Assembly (NCBI RefSeq): GCF_037201975.1
Contig: NZ_CP147520.1
Span: 2,666,001 to 2,730,000 of the forward strand
DNA length: 64,000 nucleotides
Source: Streptomyces sp. TG1A-60
Lineage (GTDB): Bacteria > Actinomycetota > Actinomycetes > Streptomycetales > Streptomycetaceae
Reading direction: 5' to 3'
This document shows, in pieces, positions 26,626-35,787 of this stretch (the first letter of the stretch is position 1; each line of letters begins with the position of its first letter). The position numbers and the translations under genes are program-made. Under the pieces are notes generated by a model. It made no database searches. It had not been told where the DNA came from and worked only from the letters and a program-made list of their open reading frames with translations.

Positions 26626-26981
26626 CGCCCCGCAACCGACCCGACCCGGCCGGACCTGACCACACCGAACACGCCCGCGACACCGCGCGACGGAAACCAT
26701 GTCACCCTGTGACACGTCGACGTACTCGTGCGACACGGTTCGGCGGTCTGACGCCCGGGTACGTCAATCCGGCGCGCGCTCTTCCTATTTGAGGCCCGCA
26801 AACCTCTAGCCACCGAGCGTATCCATATGCTTACTATGAGTGACAGCACGGGATGGGGTCCTCCGGACCCCGGGGACACGGCGCTCGGGAGCGCGATAGC
26901 GTCACCGCTGAACCATCTAGCGCGTTACCCCGAGGGGCGACCCTCGGCCCCTAAAAAGCTTGTACCACCTTGGAGGTGAGG

Positions 26982-27395
26982 GTGTCCCAGATCGCAGGCG
27001 AGCCCGGGACCCAGGACTTCGTGGAAGTCCGGCTGCCGGCCGCGGGTGCCTACCTGTCGGTGCTGCGTACGGCGACGGCCGGCCTCGCGGCCCGTTTGGA
27101 CTTCACCCTCGACGAGATCGAGGATTTGCGCATCGCGGTCGACGAGGCCTGCGCGATCCTGCTCCAGCAGGCCGTGCCCGGCTCGGTGCTCAGCTGTGTC
27201 TTCCGCCTCATCGACGATTCGCTGGAGGTCACGGTGTCGGCCCCCACCACGGACGGCCACGCCCCCGCACGCGACACCTTCGCCTGGACCGTGCTGTCGG
27301 CCCTCGCGGGCAAGGTCTCCTCCGCGGTCGCCGACGACAAAACCGTTTCGATCAGCCTCTACAAACAGCGCGGCGCGGGACCCGGGCCGGCGTGA
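26982..27395 (+). CDS. prsH: Anti-sigma factor of the RsbW/PrsH type
   Basis: A 137-residue GHKL-fold protein. GTG 26982 has TGGAGG five bases upstream. It contains the N-box region DEIEDLRIAVDEACAILLQQ and a partial ATP lid, the build of SpoIIAB/RsbW anti-sigma kinases. In S. coelicolor the homologue PrsH (UshX) binds SigH and holds it inactive until osmotic or developmental signals. It lies upstream of the sigma gene, the standard arrangement, and its stop overlaps the GTG of the next frame (GTGA). Confidence 0.88.
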   Translation: MSQIAGEPGTQDFVEVRLPAAGAYLSVLRTATAGLAARLDFTLDEIEDLRIAVDEACAILLQQAVPGSVLSCVFRLIDDSLEVTVSAPTTDGHAPARDTFAWTVLSALAGKVSSAVADDKTVSISLYKQRGAGPGPA

Positions 27396-27712
27396 GGAAC
27401 GGGGACGGGCCGGTGCGGGACGAAGAGCGCGGCACACGGGAACTTCCCGCGGAGGATGACGGCGGTCCGAGCGGACCGGCACATCTGGCGGACGGCGTCG
27501 ACGGCATCCCCGAGCAGGCCCGGCCGCACCCGGAGGACGACTCCTCGGCGGCGGCCGGAGCATCTCGCCGGGCGGAGCCGGCCGCCGAGGAGCGCGAGGC
27601 TCCCTCCGACGGGACACGGGATCCGGAGGGTGCCGTACGGAGCACCACGTCCGCACGAGGGCGGACTGGGTCCTCCCCGCTCAAGCACAGTCGAGAGCTG
27701 GGGGATCGGTGA
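27392..27712 (+). CDS. Acidic linker ORF between prsH and sigH (separate protein or frameshifted SigH N-terminus)
   Basis: This 106-codon frame starts at a GTG overlapping the prsH stop and ends at a TGA overlapping the GTG of sigH. The product is acidic, polar and Ala/Glu/Arg-rich with no fold (VRNGDGPVRDEERGTRELP at its start). Third-position GC is about 78 percent, lower than in clear genes. SigH of S. coelicolor is known to be made with a long N-terminal extension that is later removed; here the extension would sit in a different frame from the sigma body. Either this is a small coupled gene or a one-base frameshift has cut the extension off. Confidence 0.45.
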   Translation: MRNGDGPVRDEERGTRELPAEDDGGPSGPAHLADGVDGIPEQARPHPEDDSSAAAGASRRAEPAAEEREAPSDGTRDPEGAVRSTTSARGRTGSSPLKHSRELGDR

Positions 27713-28545
27713 CGGCGGGCGGGACTATGAGCGAGCACGAGCGACACGACCAGGCGGGCGCGCAGAACGTGCGCAGCACGCGGCACGACCCTCAGGACCG
27801 CAGCGGGGCGCGAGCCCTGTTCGTGGAGCTGCGCGCCCTCCATGAGGACAGTGCCGAGTACGCGGAGCTGCGCAACCGGCTCGTCCGGATGCATCTGCCG
27901 CTCGTGGAGCACCTCGCACGCCGGTTCCGCAACCGCGGCGAGCCTCTGGACGACCTGACGCAGGTCGCCACCATCGGTCTGATCAAGTCGGTGGACCGCT
28001 TCGACCCGGACCGTGGCGTGGAGTTCTCCACGTACGCGACACCGACGGTCGTCGGCGAGATCAAGCGGCACTTCCGCGACAAGGGCTGGGCGGTGCGGGT
28101 GCCGCGCCGGCTGCAGGAGCTTCGGCTGTCGCTGACCACGGCCACGGCCGAGCTGTCCCAGCAGCACGGCCGCTCCCCGACGGTGCACGAACTGGCCGAG
28201 AAGCTGGCCATCTCGGAGGAGGAGGTCCTGGAGGGGCTGGAGTCGGCCAACGCGTACTCCACGCTGTCTCTGGACGTCCCCGACACCGACGACGAGTCCC
28301 CGGCCGTCGCGGACACCCTCGGCGCGGAGGACGAGGCGCTGGAGGGCGTCGAGTACCGGGAGTCCCTGAAGCCGTTGCTCGAAGACCTTCCGCCGCGTGA
28401 GAAGCGGATCCTGCTGCTGCGCTTCTTCGGCAACATGACCCAGTCGCAGATCGCGCAGGAGGTCGGCATCTCCCAGATGCACGTGTCACGCCTGTTGGCG
28501 AGGACCCTGGCCCAGCTGCGGGAGAAGTTGCTGGTGGAGGAGTAG
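27709..28545 (+). CDS. sigH: SigB/SigF-family RNA polymerase sigma factor SigH
   Basis: A 278-residue sigma factor (GTG 27709; an alternative ATG lies at 27727). Region 2 is LVRMHLPLVEHLARRFRNRG and LDDLTQVATIGLIKSVDRFD; region 3 is HGRSPTVHELAEKLAISEEE; region 4 is LRFFGNMTQSQIAQEVGISQ. It is a group 3 stress-response sigma factor. With PrsH upstream it matches the SigH system that acts in osmotic stress and aerial development. The sigma frame is open but start-free upstream of 27709, which is relevant to the question of a missing N-terminal extension. Confidence 0.9.
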   Translation: MTAGGTMSEHERHDQAGAQNVRSTRHDPQDRSGARALFVELRALHEDSAEYAELRNRLVRMHLPLVEHLARRFRNRGEPLDDLTQVATIGLIKSVDRFDPDRGVEFSTYATPTVVGEIKRHFRDKGWAVRVPRRLQELRLSLTTATAELSQQHGRSPTVHELAEKLAISEEEVLEGLESANAYSTLSLDVPDTDDESPAVADTLGAEDEALEGVEYRESLKPLLEDLPPREKRILLLRFFGNMTQSQIAQEVGISQMHVSRLLARTLAQLREKLLVEE

Positions 28546-28565
28546 CCGGCTGCCGAGCCGGCTAC
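28542..28565. terminator. Bidirectional terminator spanning both stop codons
   Basis: GTAGCCGGCT (28542-28551) pairs with 28556-28565 around a GCCG loop. The stem contains the TAG of sigH and, on the other strand, the TAG of the membrane protein gene. Confidence 0.8.
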
Positions 28566-29014
28566 CGCTTCGTCTCCTGCGCGCGGCCCGGCCCCTGGAT
28601 TCCGAGGGCCTGGGTCGTCGCGGGGTTGATCAGCAGGACCAGCGCGGCGACGGCGACGACGGCCAGCACGATCCCCGCCGGGATGGCCACGCTGTCGGCC
28701 CGCAGCAGGTTGTAGGCGACGGGCAGCGCCATGATCTGCGTGATGACGGCGGGCCCCCGGCTCCAGCCGCGCCGCAGCAGCAGCCCGCGCGCGGCGATCA
28801 GCGGCAGCAGGGCCAGCGCGATGAGGGTGAGGCCGCCGGTGACACCGGTGCTCAGGTCGTCGGAGTCCCCGCTGAAGCCCAGGACGAGCATGGCTCCGCC
28901 GCCCACCAGCAGCACCACCCCCTCCAGCGCGGTCAGCGCCGCCGCGGCGGTCAGCCGCCCGGGGCGGGGCTCGGCGACGGAGGTGTCCGGCGTGGGGTTC
29001 TGCTCAGGGCTCAC
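28562..29014 (-). CDS. Small integral membrane protein
   Basis: A 150-residue protein, start chosen at GTG 29014 (VSPEQNPTPDTSVAEPRPG). After a Pro-rich cytoplasmic N-terminus it has four predicted membrane helices (for example ALEGVVLLVGGGAMLVLGF and IPAGIVLAVVAVAALVLLI). No catalytic motif. Similar unnamed proteins are common in Streptomyces; function unknown. Confidence 0.75.
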   Translation of the reverse strand: MSPEQNPTPDTSVAEPRPGRLTAAAALTALEGVVLLVGGGAMLVLGFSGDSDDLSTGVTGGLTLIALALLPLIAARGLLLRRGWSRGPAVITQIMALPVAYNLLRADSVAIPAGIVLAVVAVAALVLLINPATTQALGIQGPGRAQETKR

Positions 29015-29151
29015 CCCTGAAGGGTAGCCGTCGCCCGGCGGCCCGCCCCGAGCCGGGCGCCGCCCCCACGTGCTCATCGTCACCCTCGATCCCGCGCTGG
29101 ATCCCCACCTCGGTATGGGCCGAGTACCACCCAGTAGGTACCCTGCAACCC

Positions 29152-30123
29152 ATGCGTGCACTTCTCGTGGTCAACCCGGCGGCAACCACCACAAGCGCAC
29201 GTACGCGCGATGTGCTGATCCACGCCCTCGCCAGCGAGATGAAGCTGGAGGCGGTGACCACCGAGTACCGCGGACACGCCCGGGACCTCGCCCGTCAGGC
29301 GGCTGAGGGCAAGAGCGACATCGACCTGGTGGTCGCGCTCGGCGGCGACGGCACGGTCAACGAGGTCGTCAACGGCCTGCTGTACCACGGCCCCGACCCC
29401 GACCGCCGCCCCCGCCTCGCCGTGGTCCCCGGCGGTTCGACCAATGTCTTCGCACGCGCCCTGGGCCTGCCCAACGACGCCGTGGAGGCCACCGGCGCCC
29501 TCCTCGACGCCCTGCGCGAGAGCCGGGAGCGCACGGTCGGCCTGGGCATGGCCTCGGGCACCCCGGGCACGGAGGACGAGGCGGTGCCGTCCCGCTGGTT
29601 CACGTTCTGCGCCGGCCTCGGATTCGACGCGGGTGTGATCGGCCGGGTCGAGCAACAGCGGGAACGCGGACGGAAATCCACACACGCCCTTTACCTTCGT
29701 CAGGCATTTCGGCAGTTCCTGGAAGAGCCTCACCGCAGACTCGGCACGATCACTTTGGAGCGGGCCGGCCAGGAGCCGATTTCCGATCTTGTGCTGTCCA
29801 TAGTCTGCAACACGTCCCCGTGGACGTTTCTGGGCAATCGCCCGGTGTACGCGTCGCCTAAGGCCTCGTTCGATAAAGGCCTCGACGTACTCGGTCTCAG
29901 CCGCATGTCGACGCCCGAACTCGCCCGATATGGCACGCAATTGCTCACTTCGTCCCCTGAGCGCGGCCCCCGCGGCAAGCGCGCCACCACCCTGCATGAC
30001 CTGACCGACTTCACCTTGCATTCGAAGGCCCCCCTCCCCCTCCAGATGGACGGCGACCACCTCGGACTGCGTACGAGCGTGACGTTCACAGGCGTACGCC
30101 GTGCACTGCGTGTGATTGTGTGA
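29152..30123 (+). CDS. Diacylglycerol/lipid kinase family protein
   Basis: A 323-residue protein beginning MRALLVVNPAATTTSARTRD. The catalytic-domain signature VVALGGDGTVNEVVNGLLY is at residues about 61-79 and the second motif VVPGGSTNVFARALGLP follows. Members phosphorylate diacylglycerol or other lipids with ATP at the membrane. It stands alone between the membrane-protein gene and wblE. Confidence 0.9.
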   Translation: MRALLVVNPAATTTSARTRDVLIHALASEMKLEAVTTEYRGHARDLARQAAEGKSDIDLVVALGGDGTVNEVVNGLLYHGPDPDRRPRLAVVPGGSTNVFARALGLPNDAVEATGALLDALRESRERTVGLGMASGTPGTEDEAVPSRWFTFCAGLGFDAGVIGRVEQQRERGRKSTHALYLRQAFRQFLEEPHRRLGTITLERAGQEPISDLVLSIVCNTSPWTFLGNRPVYASPKASFDKGLDVLGLSRMSTPELARYGTQLLTSSPERGPRGKRATTLHDLTDFTLHSKAPLPLQMDGDHLGLRTSVTFTGVRRALRVIV

Positions 30124-30441
30124 GCGGAACAGGCAAAAGTCCTTCCACTCGAACGTTTAGGCCAGGATCCACCCCATGGAAGTACGGCTGTGACACAGTC
30201 GACACCGAGGAATCAAAAAAAACTTTCCAGAAGGGGTTGTATCCGCCGCTGAGGTTTGCGAGTCTCTAGGTGGCGCTCGGGACAGCCCGCAACATCGGCT
30301 CCACAGAGCGCCGGAACCCCTCCTCAAACCTCAGGACCACACCAGTCCGTCTGGTGATCGGCCCTTCACTTGTTGAGGGATTCGTGAAAGCGTTCACATT
30401 CACAAGCAACGTGCATGTAATACCAAGGAGAGGTAGCAGCC
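30124..30441 (+). promoter_or_regulatory. wblE upstream region
   Basis: A 318-base non-coding stretch with lower GC than its surroundings, ending in an AAGGAGAGG ribosome site. The promoter of wblE must be here, but I cannot pick a single -35/-10 pair with confidence. Confidence 0.5.
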
Positions 30442-30699
30442 ATGGACTGGCGTCACAACGCCGTTTGCCGCGAGGAAGACCCCGAGCTCTTCTTCCCCAT
30501 CGGCAACACCGGTCCTGCGCTGCTGCAGATCGAGGAAGCCAAGGCTGTCTGCCGTCGCTGCCCGGTTATCGAGCAGTGTCTGCAGTGGGCGCTTGAGTCC
30601 GGCCAGGACTCCGGCGTCTGGGGTGGTCTCAGCGAGGACGAGCGCCGCGCCATGAAGCGCCGCGCCGCCCGCAACCGGGCCCGTCAGGCCTCCGCCTGA
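30442..30699 (+). CDS. wblE: WhiB-family iron-sulfur regulator WblE (WhiB1 type)
   Basis: An 85-residue protein with the four iron-sulfur cysteines (CREEDPELFF, then KAVCRRCPVIEQCLQWAL), the turn GVWGGLSEDERRAMKRR and a basic C-terminus. The length and sequence match the essential WhiB1/WblE subgroup, which binds a 4Fe-4S cluster that reacts with NO and contacts region 4 of the main sigma factor. Monocistronic; a 15-bp terminator follows. Confidence 0.95.
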   Translation: MDWRHNAVCREEDPELFFPIGNTGPALLQIEEAKAVCRRCPVIEQCLQWALESGQDSGVWGGLSEDERRAMKRRAARNRARQASA

Positions 30700-30808
30700 C
30701 ATCCCACCCAGCAATAGCCTGAGCTTGGCGGCGCGTACAGCGAGTACGCTTCTCCCGCCCCCGAGCCGCAGCGCGCAGTGCCCCCGGTGCGCTTAATCAG
30801 CCACGAGC

Positions 30809-30843
30809 CCGAGCCCCGGACCACACGATGGTCCGGGGCTCGG
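30809..30843. terminator. Bidirectional terminator between wblE and the kinase gene
   Basis: A perfect 15-bp stem (CCGAGCCCCGGACCA, 30809-30823, with 30829-30843) and a CACGA loop lie between two convergent genes. Confidence 0.85.
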
Positions 30844-30902
30844 TGCTGTTCGCCGTACGACAGCAGTGGTACCCACCACGAGTACGACCGCCGTGTTCGC
30901 CG

Positions 30903-32366
30903 CTACTGGACGGGCACCGGGATGTCCAGGATCACCTGGGTGCCCTGGTCCGGGGCCGGGACCATGTCGAAGGTGCCACCCAACTCGCCCTCCACCAGCG
31001 TCCGCACGATCTGCAGTCCGAGGTTGCCCGAGCGGTGCGGATCGAACCCCTCGGGCAGACCCACGCCGTCGTCCTGGACGGTGACGAGGAGGCGGGCCTC
31101 CTTGGTGCTACCACCGCGCACGGCCGAGACCTCGACGGTGCCCGTGTCGCCCTCCCGGAAGCCGTGTTCGAGGGCGTTCTGCAGGATCTCGGTGAGGACC
31201 ATGGAGAGCGGGGTCGCGACCTCCGCGTCCAGGATGCCGAAGCGTCCGGTGCGCCGGCCGACGACCTTGCCGGGTGAGATCTCGGCGACCATGGCGAGCA
31301 CCCGGTCGGCGATCTCGTCGAACTCCACGCGCTCGTCCAGGTTCTGGGACAGCGTCTCATGCACGATCGCGATCGAGCCGACCCGGCGTACGGCTTCTTC
31401 AAGGGCCTCACGGCCGCGCTCGGACTCGATGCGCCGGGCCTGGAGGCGCAGCAGGGCGGCCACTGTCTGGAGGTTGTTCTTCACCCGGTGGTGGATCTCC
31501 CGGATGGTCGCGTCCTTGGTGATCAACTCGCGCTCGCGGCGCCGCAGTTCCGTCACGTCCCGCAGCAGCACCAACGAACCGATGCGCGGGCCCTTGGGCT
31601 TGAGGGGGATCGCGCGGAACTGGATCACTCCGTCGCTGGACTCGATCTCGAACTCGCGCGGTGCCCACCCGCTCGCCAGCTTGGCCAGCGCCTCGTCCAC
31701 CGGACCACGGGACGGGGCGAGTTCGGCGGTCGTACGGCCGAGGTCGCAGCCGACGAGGTCGGCGGCGAGGCCGAGGCGGTGGTACGCGGAGAGGGCGTTC
31801 GGGGAGGCGTACTGGACGACGCCGTCGGCGTCCAGCCTGATCAGCCCGTCGCCGACGCGCGGCGAGGCGTCCATGTCGACCTGCTGGTCGGGGAACGGGA
31901 AGGCGCCCACGGCGATCATCTGGGCCAGGTCGGACGCGCTCTGGAGGTAGGTCAGCTCCAGCCGGCTCGGGGTCCGCACGGTCAGCAGATTGGTGTTGCG
32001 CGCGATGACACCCAGGACGCGCCCCTCCCTGCGCACGGGGATGGATTCGACCCGTACGGGGACCTCCTCGCGCCACTCCGGGTCGCCCTCGCGGACGATG
32101 CGGCCCTCGTCGAGGGCGACGTCGAGGAGAGGGCGGCGACCGCGCGGGACCAGGTGGCCGACCATGTCGTCCTGGTACGAGGTGGGGCCGGTGTTCGGGC
32201 GCATCTGTGCCACGGAGACATAGCGGGTGCCGTCGCGGGTGGGGACCCACAGGACGAGGTCGGCGAAGGAGAGGTCGGAGAGAAGCTGCCACTCCGACAC
32301 CAGCAGATGCAGCCACTCCAGGTCGGAGTCGCTGAGCGCGGTGTGCTGACGGACGAGTTCGTTCAT
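30903..32366 (-). CDS. PdtaS-like soluble sensor histidine kinase
   Basis: A 487-residue protein starting MNELVRQHTALSDSDLEWLH (ATG 32366). Domains in order: N-terminal GAF-type region (residues 1-150), PAS domain (about 180-280, LIRLDADGVVQYASPNAL), HisKA_2 with phospho-acceptor REIHHRVKNNLQTVAALLR, and a GHKL ATPase with N-box LTEILQNALEHGF and DDGVGLPEGF. It lacks membrane helices. Mycobacterial PdtaS acts with the RNA-binding response regulator PdtaR and senses metal or NO; that function is inferred for this protein. Confidence 0.88.
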   Translation of the reverse strand: MNELVRQHTALSDSDLEWLHLLVSEWQLLSDLSFADLVLWVPTRDGTRYVSVAQMRPNTGPTSYQDDMVGHLVPRGRRPLLDVALDEGRIVREGDPEWREEVPVRVESIPVRREGRVLGVIARNTNLLTVRTPSRLELTYLQSASDLAQMIAVGAFPFPDQQVDMDASPRVGDGLIRLDADGVVQYASPNALSAYHRLGLAADLVGCDLGRTTAELAPSRGPVDEALAKLASGWAPREFEIESSDGVIQFRAIPLKPKGPRIGSLVLLRDVTELRRRERELITKDATIREIHHRVKNNLQTVAALLRLQARRIESERGREALEEAVRRVGSIAIVHETLSQNLDERVEFDEIADRVLAMVAEISPGKVVGRRTGRFGILDAEVATPLSMVLTEILQNALEHGFREGDTGTVEVSAVRGGSTKEARLLVTVQDDGVGLPEGFDPHRSGNLGLQIVRTLVEGELGGTFDMVPAPDQGTQVILDIPVPVQ

Positions 32367-32711
32367 GGAGGGCACGGATGCGAGCGTACCTGGCGGTACG
32401 GACACGACCGGAGAAGCGGTCGACGCGGCCGGCGCACACCCGGAAGCGGCTGCCGTCACGGTCCCGGAAACACCCGCGGGCCGCGGCGCCTGAGAGGGAC
32501 CCTCAGCCCTCCCGGCACCGCAGCCCGGAGCAACATCGGCCGTGGGGTGTGCGGTCCCGGTCGGCCGAAGGATGAGGATCCGGAGCAGTCAGGGCAGAGA
32601 GCGCCGGGTCCTCGGTCCGCCTTCCTGTGCGGGGAAGGCGGAGGCTTGTTCTTCGTTCGTGTGTGATCGGCGTGGTCGGGCCGCTGATCGATCACATGCC
32701 CTACCACGCAT

Positions 32712-32727
32712 TCTTGACTAGACCACT
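32712..32727. promoter_or_regulatory. DasR response element (dre), distal to nagB
   Basis: TCTTGACTAGACCACT matches the dre consensus ACTGGTCTAGACCACT at 13 of 16 positions. It lies about 250 bases upstream of nagB. Confidence 0.65.
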
Positions 32728-32888
32728 GCGTGTGTCCATGCGTTGGCGGATGTTTGTTGTTGTTCCTTGCCTCGTCATCCGCCGAAGGCCCACACGCAGA
32801 GTAACCCGCTTCCGCCGGGGGCCGCGTCGGAGTGCAGTGGCACGTGGCACCACGGGTAACTGGGGCCCGGCGGGTACCCCCCTGATAG

Positions 32889-32904
32889 ATTGGTCTAAAC
32901 CACA
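32889..32904. promoter_or_regulatory. DasR response element (dre), proximal to nagB
   Basis: ATTGGTCTAAACCACA matches the dre consensus at 13 of 16 positions, with the core TGGTCTAAACCA. It lies 74 bases upstream of the nagB start, where DasR is known to repress nagB in S. coelicolor. Confidence 0.8.
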
Positions 32905-32977
32905 CGGGCGCCTTGCCAGCCCTTGTGGGTTCCGGTTGAGCCCTCTTGAGTCCTCTTTCCAGATCGGCAGGCCCAGC

Positions 32978-33763
32978 GTGGAAGTTGTCATCGTTCCGGA
33001 TTCCAAGGCGGGCGGCGAGCTCATAGCCGAGGCGATGGCCCGGTTGCTCCGGCGCAAGCCCGACGCGCTGCTCGGGGTGGCCACGGGGTCGACGCCGCTG
33101 CCCGTCTACGTGGCGCTGGCGGCAAAGGTGCGGTCCGGTGCCGTGGACGTCTCGCGGGCGCGGGTCGCGCAGCTCGACGAATACGTGGGGCTGCCGGCCG
33201 AGCACACCGAGTCCTACCGCTCGGTGCTGCGGCGGGAGGTGCTGGAGCCGCTGGGGCTCGGCGTGGACGCGTTCATGGGTCCCGACGGGACCGCCGAGGA
33301 CGTGGCGGGGGCGTGCGAGGCGTACGACAGGGCGCTGGCCGAGGCCGGGGGTGTGGATCTGCAGCTGCTCGGCATCGGCACCGACGGGCACATCGGCTTC
33401 AACGAGCCGTGCTCCTCGCTCGCCTCCCGCACGCGGATCAAGACGCTGACCGAGCAGACCCGGATCGACAACGCGCGCTTCTTCGACGGTGACATCGAGC
33501 AGGTCCCCCACCACGTCATCACCCAGGGCATCGGCACGATCCTGGAGGCCCGGCACCTGGTCCTCCTCGCCACGGGCGCGGGCAAGGCCGACGCCGTCGC
33601 GGCGACCGTCGAGGGCCCCGTGGCCGCCGTCTGCCCCGCCTCCGCCCTGCAGCTCCACCCGCACGCCACCGTGGTCGTCGACGAGGCCGCCGCCGCCAAG
33701 CTGAGGCTGGCGCACTACTTCCGCCACACGTACCACAACAAGCCGGACTGGCAGGGGCTCTAG
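32978..33763 (+). CDS. nagB: Glucosamine-6-phosphate deaminase
   Basis: A 261-residue protein starting GTG 32978 (VEVVIVPDSKAGGELIAEA). Key motifs: LGVATGSTPLPVYVAL, AQLDEYVGLPAEHTESY and QLLGIGTDGHIGFNEP with the catalytic Asp/His/Glu. It converts glucosamine-6-phosphate to fructose-6-phosphate and ammonia, the step that feeds chitin and peptidoglycan aminosugars into glycolysis. Glucosamine-6-phosphate is also the ligand that releases DasR, so this gene both uses and lowers the inducer. Two dre sites precede it. Confidence 0.96.
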   Translation: MEVVIVPDSKAGGELIAEAMARLLRRKPDALLGVATGSTPLPVYVALAAKVRSGAVDVSRARVAQLDEYVGLPAEHTESYRSVLRREVLEPLGLGVDAFMGPDGTAEDVAGACEAYDRALAEAGGVDLQLLGIGTDGHIGFNEPCSSLASRTRIKTLTEQTRIDNARFFDGDIEQVPHHVITQGIGTILEARHLVLLATGAGKADAVAATVEGPVAAVCPASALQLHPHATVVVDEAAAAKLRLAHYFRHTYHNKPDWQGL

Positions 33764-33798
33764 GGGTTTCCGGACAGCCCCCGGGTGACCGGGGCGCA

Positions 33799-33840
33799 CA
33801 GAGGCGCCACAGCCCGGTGGGGAGGACTGTGGCGCCTCTG
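33799..33840. terminator. Bidirectional terminator between nagB and dasD
   Basis: CAGAGGCGCCACAG (33799-33812) pairs perfectly with 33827-33840 around a 14-base loop, between two convergent genes. Confidence 0.85.
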
Positions 33841-33881
33841 CCTGTGCCGGGGTCACATCACCGGCAGCCGGGGAGAAACCT

Positions 33882-35444
33882 CTACCGCACCCCCGCGATG
33901 ACCTCCGCCGCCGCTCGGCCGCAGACCCTTGCCGCCCCGTGGGTCGCGATGTGGAGGGGGGAGCGGGGAGGGGACTGGGGGAGGCCCATTTCCACGACGA
34001 TGGTGTCGGGGCGGGTGGCGAGGAGGGTGTCGAGAGCGGTGGTCATCCAGGGGTGCCGGTGTTCGTCGCGGACGACGGCGACGATGCGGCGGGTACCGGC
34101 GACCGCGAGGGCGGAGGCGCCCGCGCTGTCGCCCGCGAAGGTGCCCGTCTCGGTGCCCGGGAGGAGGCGGGCCAGCTCCGCGCCGACGCCCCAGGGGGTC
34201 TCGTCGCCCACGGCGATGTTCGCCACGGGGGTGAAGGCGGCGACGAAGAGGGGCCGGGTGGGCGGCTCGTAGGACTCCGCGCAGGTCGTCGTGAGCGCGC
34301 GCCGGGCCGCCACGAGCCCGAGGTCCCTGCTCTCTGCGCTGTCCCCCGTTCCCTTGGGCTTTCCGGTGTCCTCGCGCGTCGCCCCACCGCCATCGCGCGC
34401 TTCGTCGGCAGCCGTCCGCGTCCACCGCGCCAGGGCCCTGACCCGGTTCGCGGCGTCCGCCAGGCGTTCCTCCGCGAGCGCGCCGGCGCGGACGGCGGCG
34501 ACGAGGGCGTCGCGGAGGCGGCGGACGGTCTCGTCGTCGGCCAGGCCGCCCCCGACGCAGATGGCGTCGGCGCCCGCGGCGAGGGCGAGGACACTGCCGC
34601 GTTCGATGCCGTAGGTGCCGGCGATGGCGCGCATCTCCATACCGTCGGTGACGATGAGGCCGTCGTAGCCGAGTTCGCCGCGGAGGAGGTCCGTGAGGAT
34701 GCCGCGGGACAACGTTGCCGGGCAGTCGGGGTCCAGCGCCGGGACCAGGATGTGGGCGCTCATCATCGCGCGCGAACCTGCGGCGATCGCGGCACGGAAC
34801 GGGGCCAGGTCGCGGGACTCCACGAGCGGCCGGTCCGCGTCGATGCGGGGCAGGGCGAGGTGGGAGTCGACGGCGGTGTCACCGTGGCCCGGGAAGTGCT
34901 TGGCGCAGGCGGCGACCCCGGCGGCCTGGAGACCGGTGACGTACGCGGCCGTGTGGCGGGCGACCAGGTCGGGGCCGGCGCCGAAGGAGCGTACGCCGAT
35001 GACGGGGTTGTCCGGGTTGGAGTTCACGTCGGCCGACGGGGCCCAGTTGAGATTGACGCCGCATTCCGCGAGGCGCCGGCCCAGCGCGAAGGCGACCTCC
35101 CTGGTCAGATCCACGTCGTCGACCGCGCCCAGGGCGTGGTTGCCGGGGTAGGAGGAGCCGGTACGGACCTCCAGGCGGGTGACGTCGCCGCCCTCCTCGT
35201 CGATCGCGACCAGGACGTCCTCGTGCTCGGCGCGCAACTGGGCGGTGAGGGCGGCCAGTTGTCCGGGCGAGGTGATGTTGCGGCCGAAGAGGCCGACGGA
35301 GGCGAGGCCCTCGCCGAGGCGGCGCAGCAGCCAGTCGGGGGCGGTGGTGCCGGTGAACCCGGGCTGGAGGACCGTCAGCGCGTCGCGCGCGAGGCCGTCC
35401 TGTCCTGAGGGAGAACCGGTCGAGCCAGTGGCGGATGTCGTCAT
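33882..35444 (-). CDS. dasD: Glycoside hydrolase family 3 beta-N-acetylglucosaminidase (DasD-type)
   Basis: A 520-residue GH3 protein. Substrate loop CAKHFPGHGDTAVDSHLALP is the NagZ-type His/Asp signature for N-acetylglucosamine, and LIVTDGMEMRAIAG carries a conserved Asp. The C-terminal 200 residues form the second GH3 domain. No signal peptide, so it acts on imported chitobiose in the cytoplasm. In S. coelicolor the gene follows dasABC; here it lies just 9 bases after the dasC remnant. It is intact while the transporter genes are not. Confidence 0.88.
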   Translation of the reverse strand: MTTSATGSTGSPSGQDGLARDALTVLQPGFTGTTAPDWLLRRLGEGLASVGLFGRNITSPGQLAALTAQLRAEHEDVLVAIDEEGGDVTRLEVRTGSSYPGNHALGAVDDVDLTREVAFALGRRLAECGVNLNWAPSADVNSNPDNPVIGVRSFGAGPDLVARHTAAYVTGLQAAGVAACAKHFPGHGDTAVDSHLALPRIDADRPLVESRDLAPFRAAIAAGSRAMMSAHILVPALDPDCPATLSRGILTDLLRGELGYDGLIVTDGMEMRAIAGTYGIERGSVLALAAGADAICVGGGLADDETVRRLRDALVAAVRAGALAEERLADAANRVRALARWTRTAADEARDGGGATREDTGKPKGTGDSAESRDLGLVAARRALTTTCAESYEPPTRPLFVAAFTPVANIAVGDETPWGVGAELARLLPGTETGTFAGDSAGASALAVAGTRRIVAVVRDEHRHPWMTTALDTLLATRPDTIVVEMGLPQSPPRSPLHIATHGAARVCGRAAAEVIAGVR

Positions 35445-35452
35445 CGGGTGGG

Positions 35453-35787
35453 TTATCCCTTCACGGCGCCCGCGGTGAGGCCCGCGGCCATCTTGCGCTG
35501 GACGAGGAGGAAGAGGACGACGATCGGCACGACCATCATCGTCGAGCCGGCCTTCATCGGGGCGTATTCGGTGCCGTGTTTGGTGGTGAAGTCGTCGGCA
35601 GCAGGCCGGGGTCGGGATCGATCGCGTCCTCGGCCGGCTTGAAGGCCGTGTTCAGCATCCAGTAGACGGGGAAGCCGGCCGTGACGAAGACCAGAGGGCC
35701 CAGGAGGTTCCAGCCGAGCTTGGACCTGCGGGGCCCCGCGCCGCCTCCCGCGCTGACGCCGCCGCTCATACCGGCCATACCAGTCAT
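35453..35787 (-). pseudogene. dasC: dasC remnant: sugar permease with internal deletion
   Basis: From ATG 35787 the product begins MTGMAGMSGGVSAGGG and contains the first membrane helix and WMLNTAFKPAEDAIDPDPGL. Right after GLLP the sequence jumps to the C-terminal end of the family (DDFTTKHGTEYAPMKAGST, then LLVQRKMAAGLTAGAVKG, stop at 35453) in another frame. About 190 central residues with the EAA loop are missing. The start overlaps the dasB stop (ATGA). Confidence 0.82.

Larger units (their letters stand above)
32367..32977. other. Intergenic region between the kinase and nagB
   Basis: About 610 bases without a convincing gene. It holds the kinase promoter (minus strand) and the nagB control region with two DasR-type sites, listed separately. 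Confidence 0.6.

Noticed and set aside
27352..28482. 376-codon minus-strand frame opposite sigH
   Set aside because: It is antisense to a clear sigma factor and has shadow-type composition.
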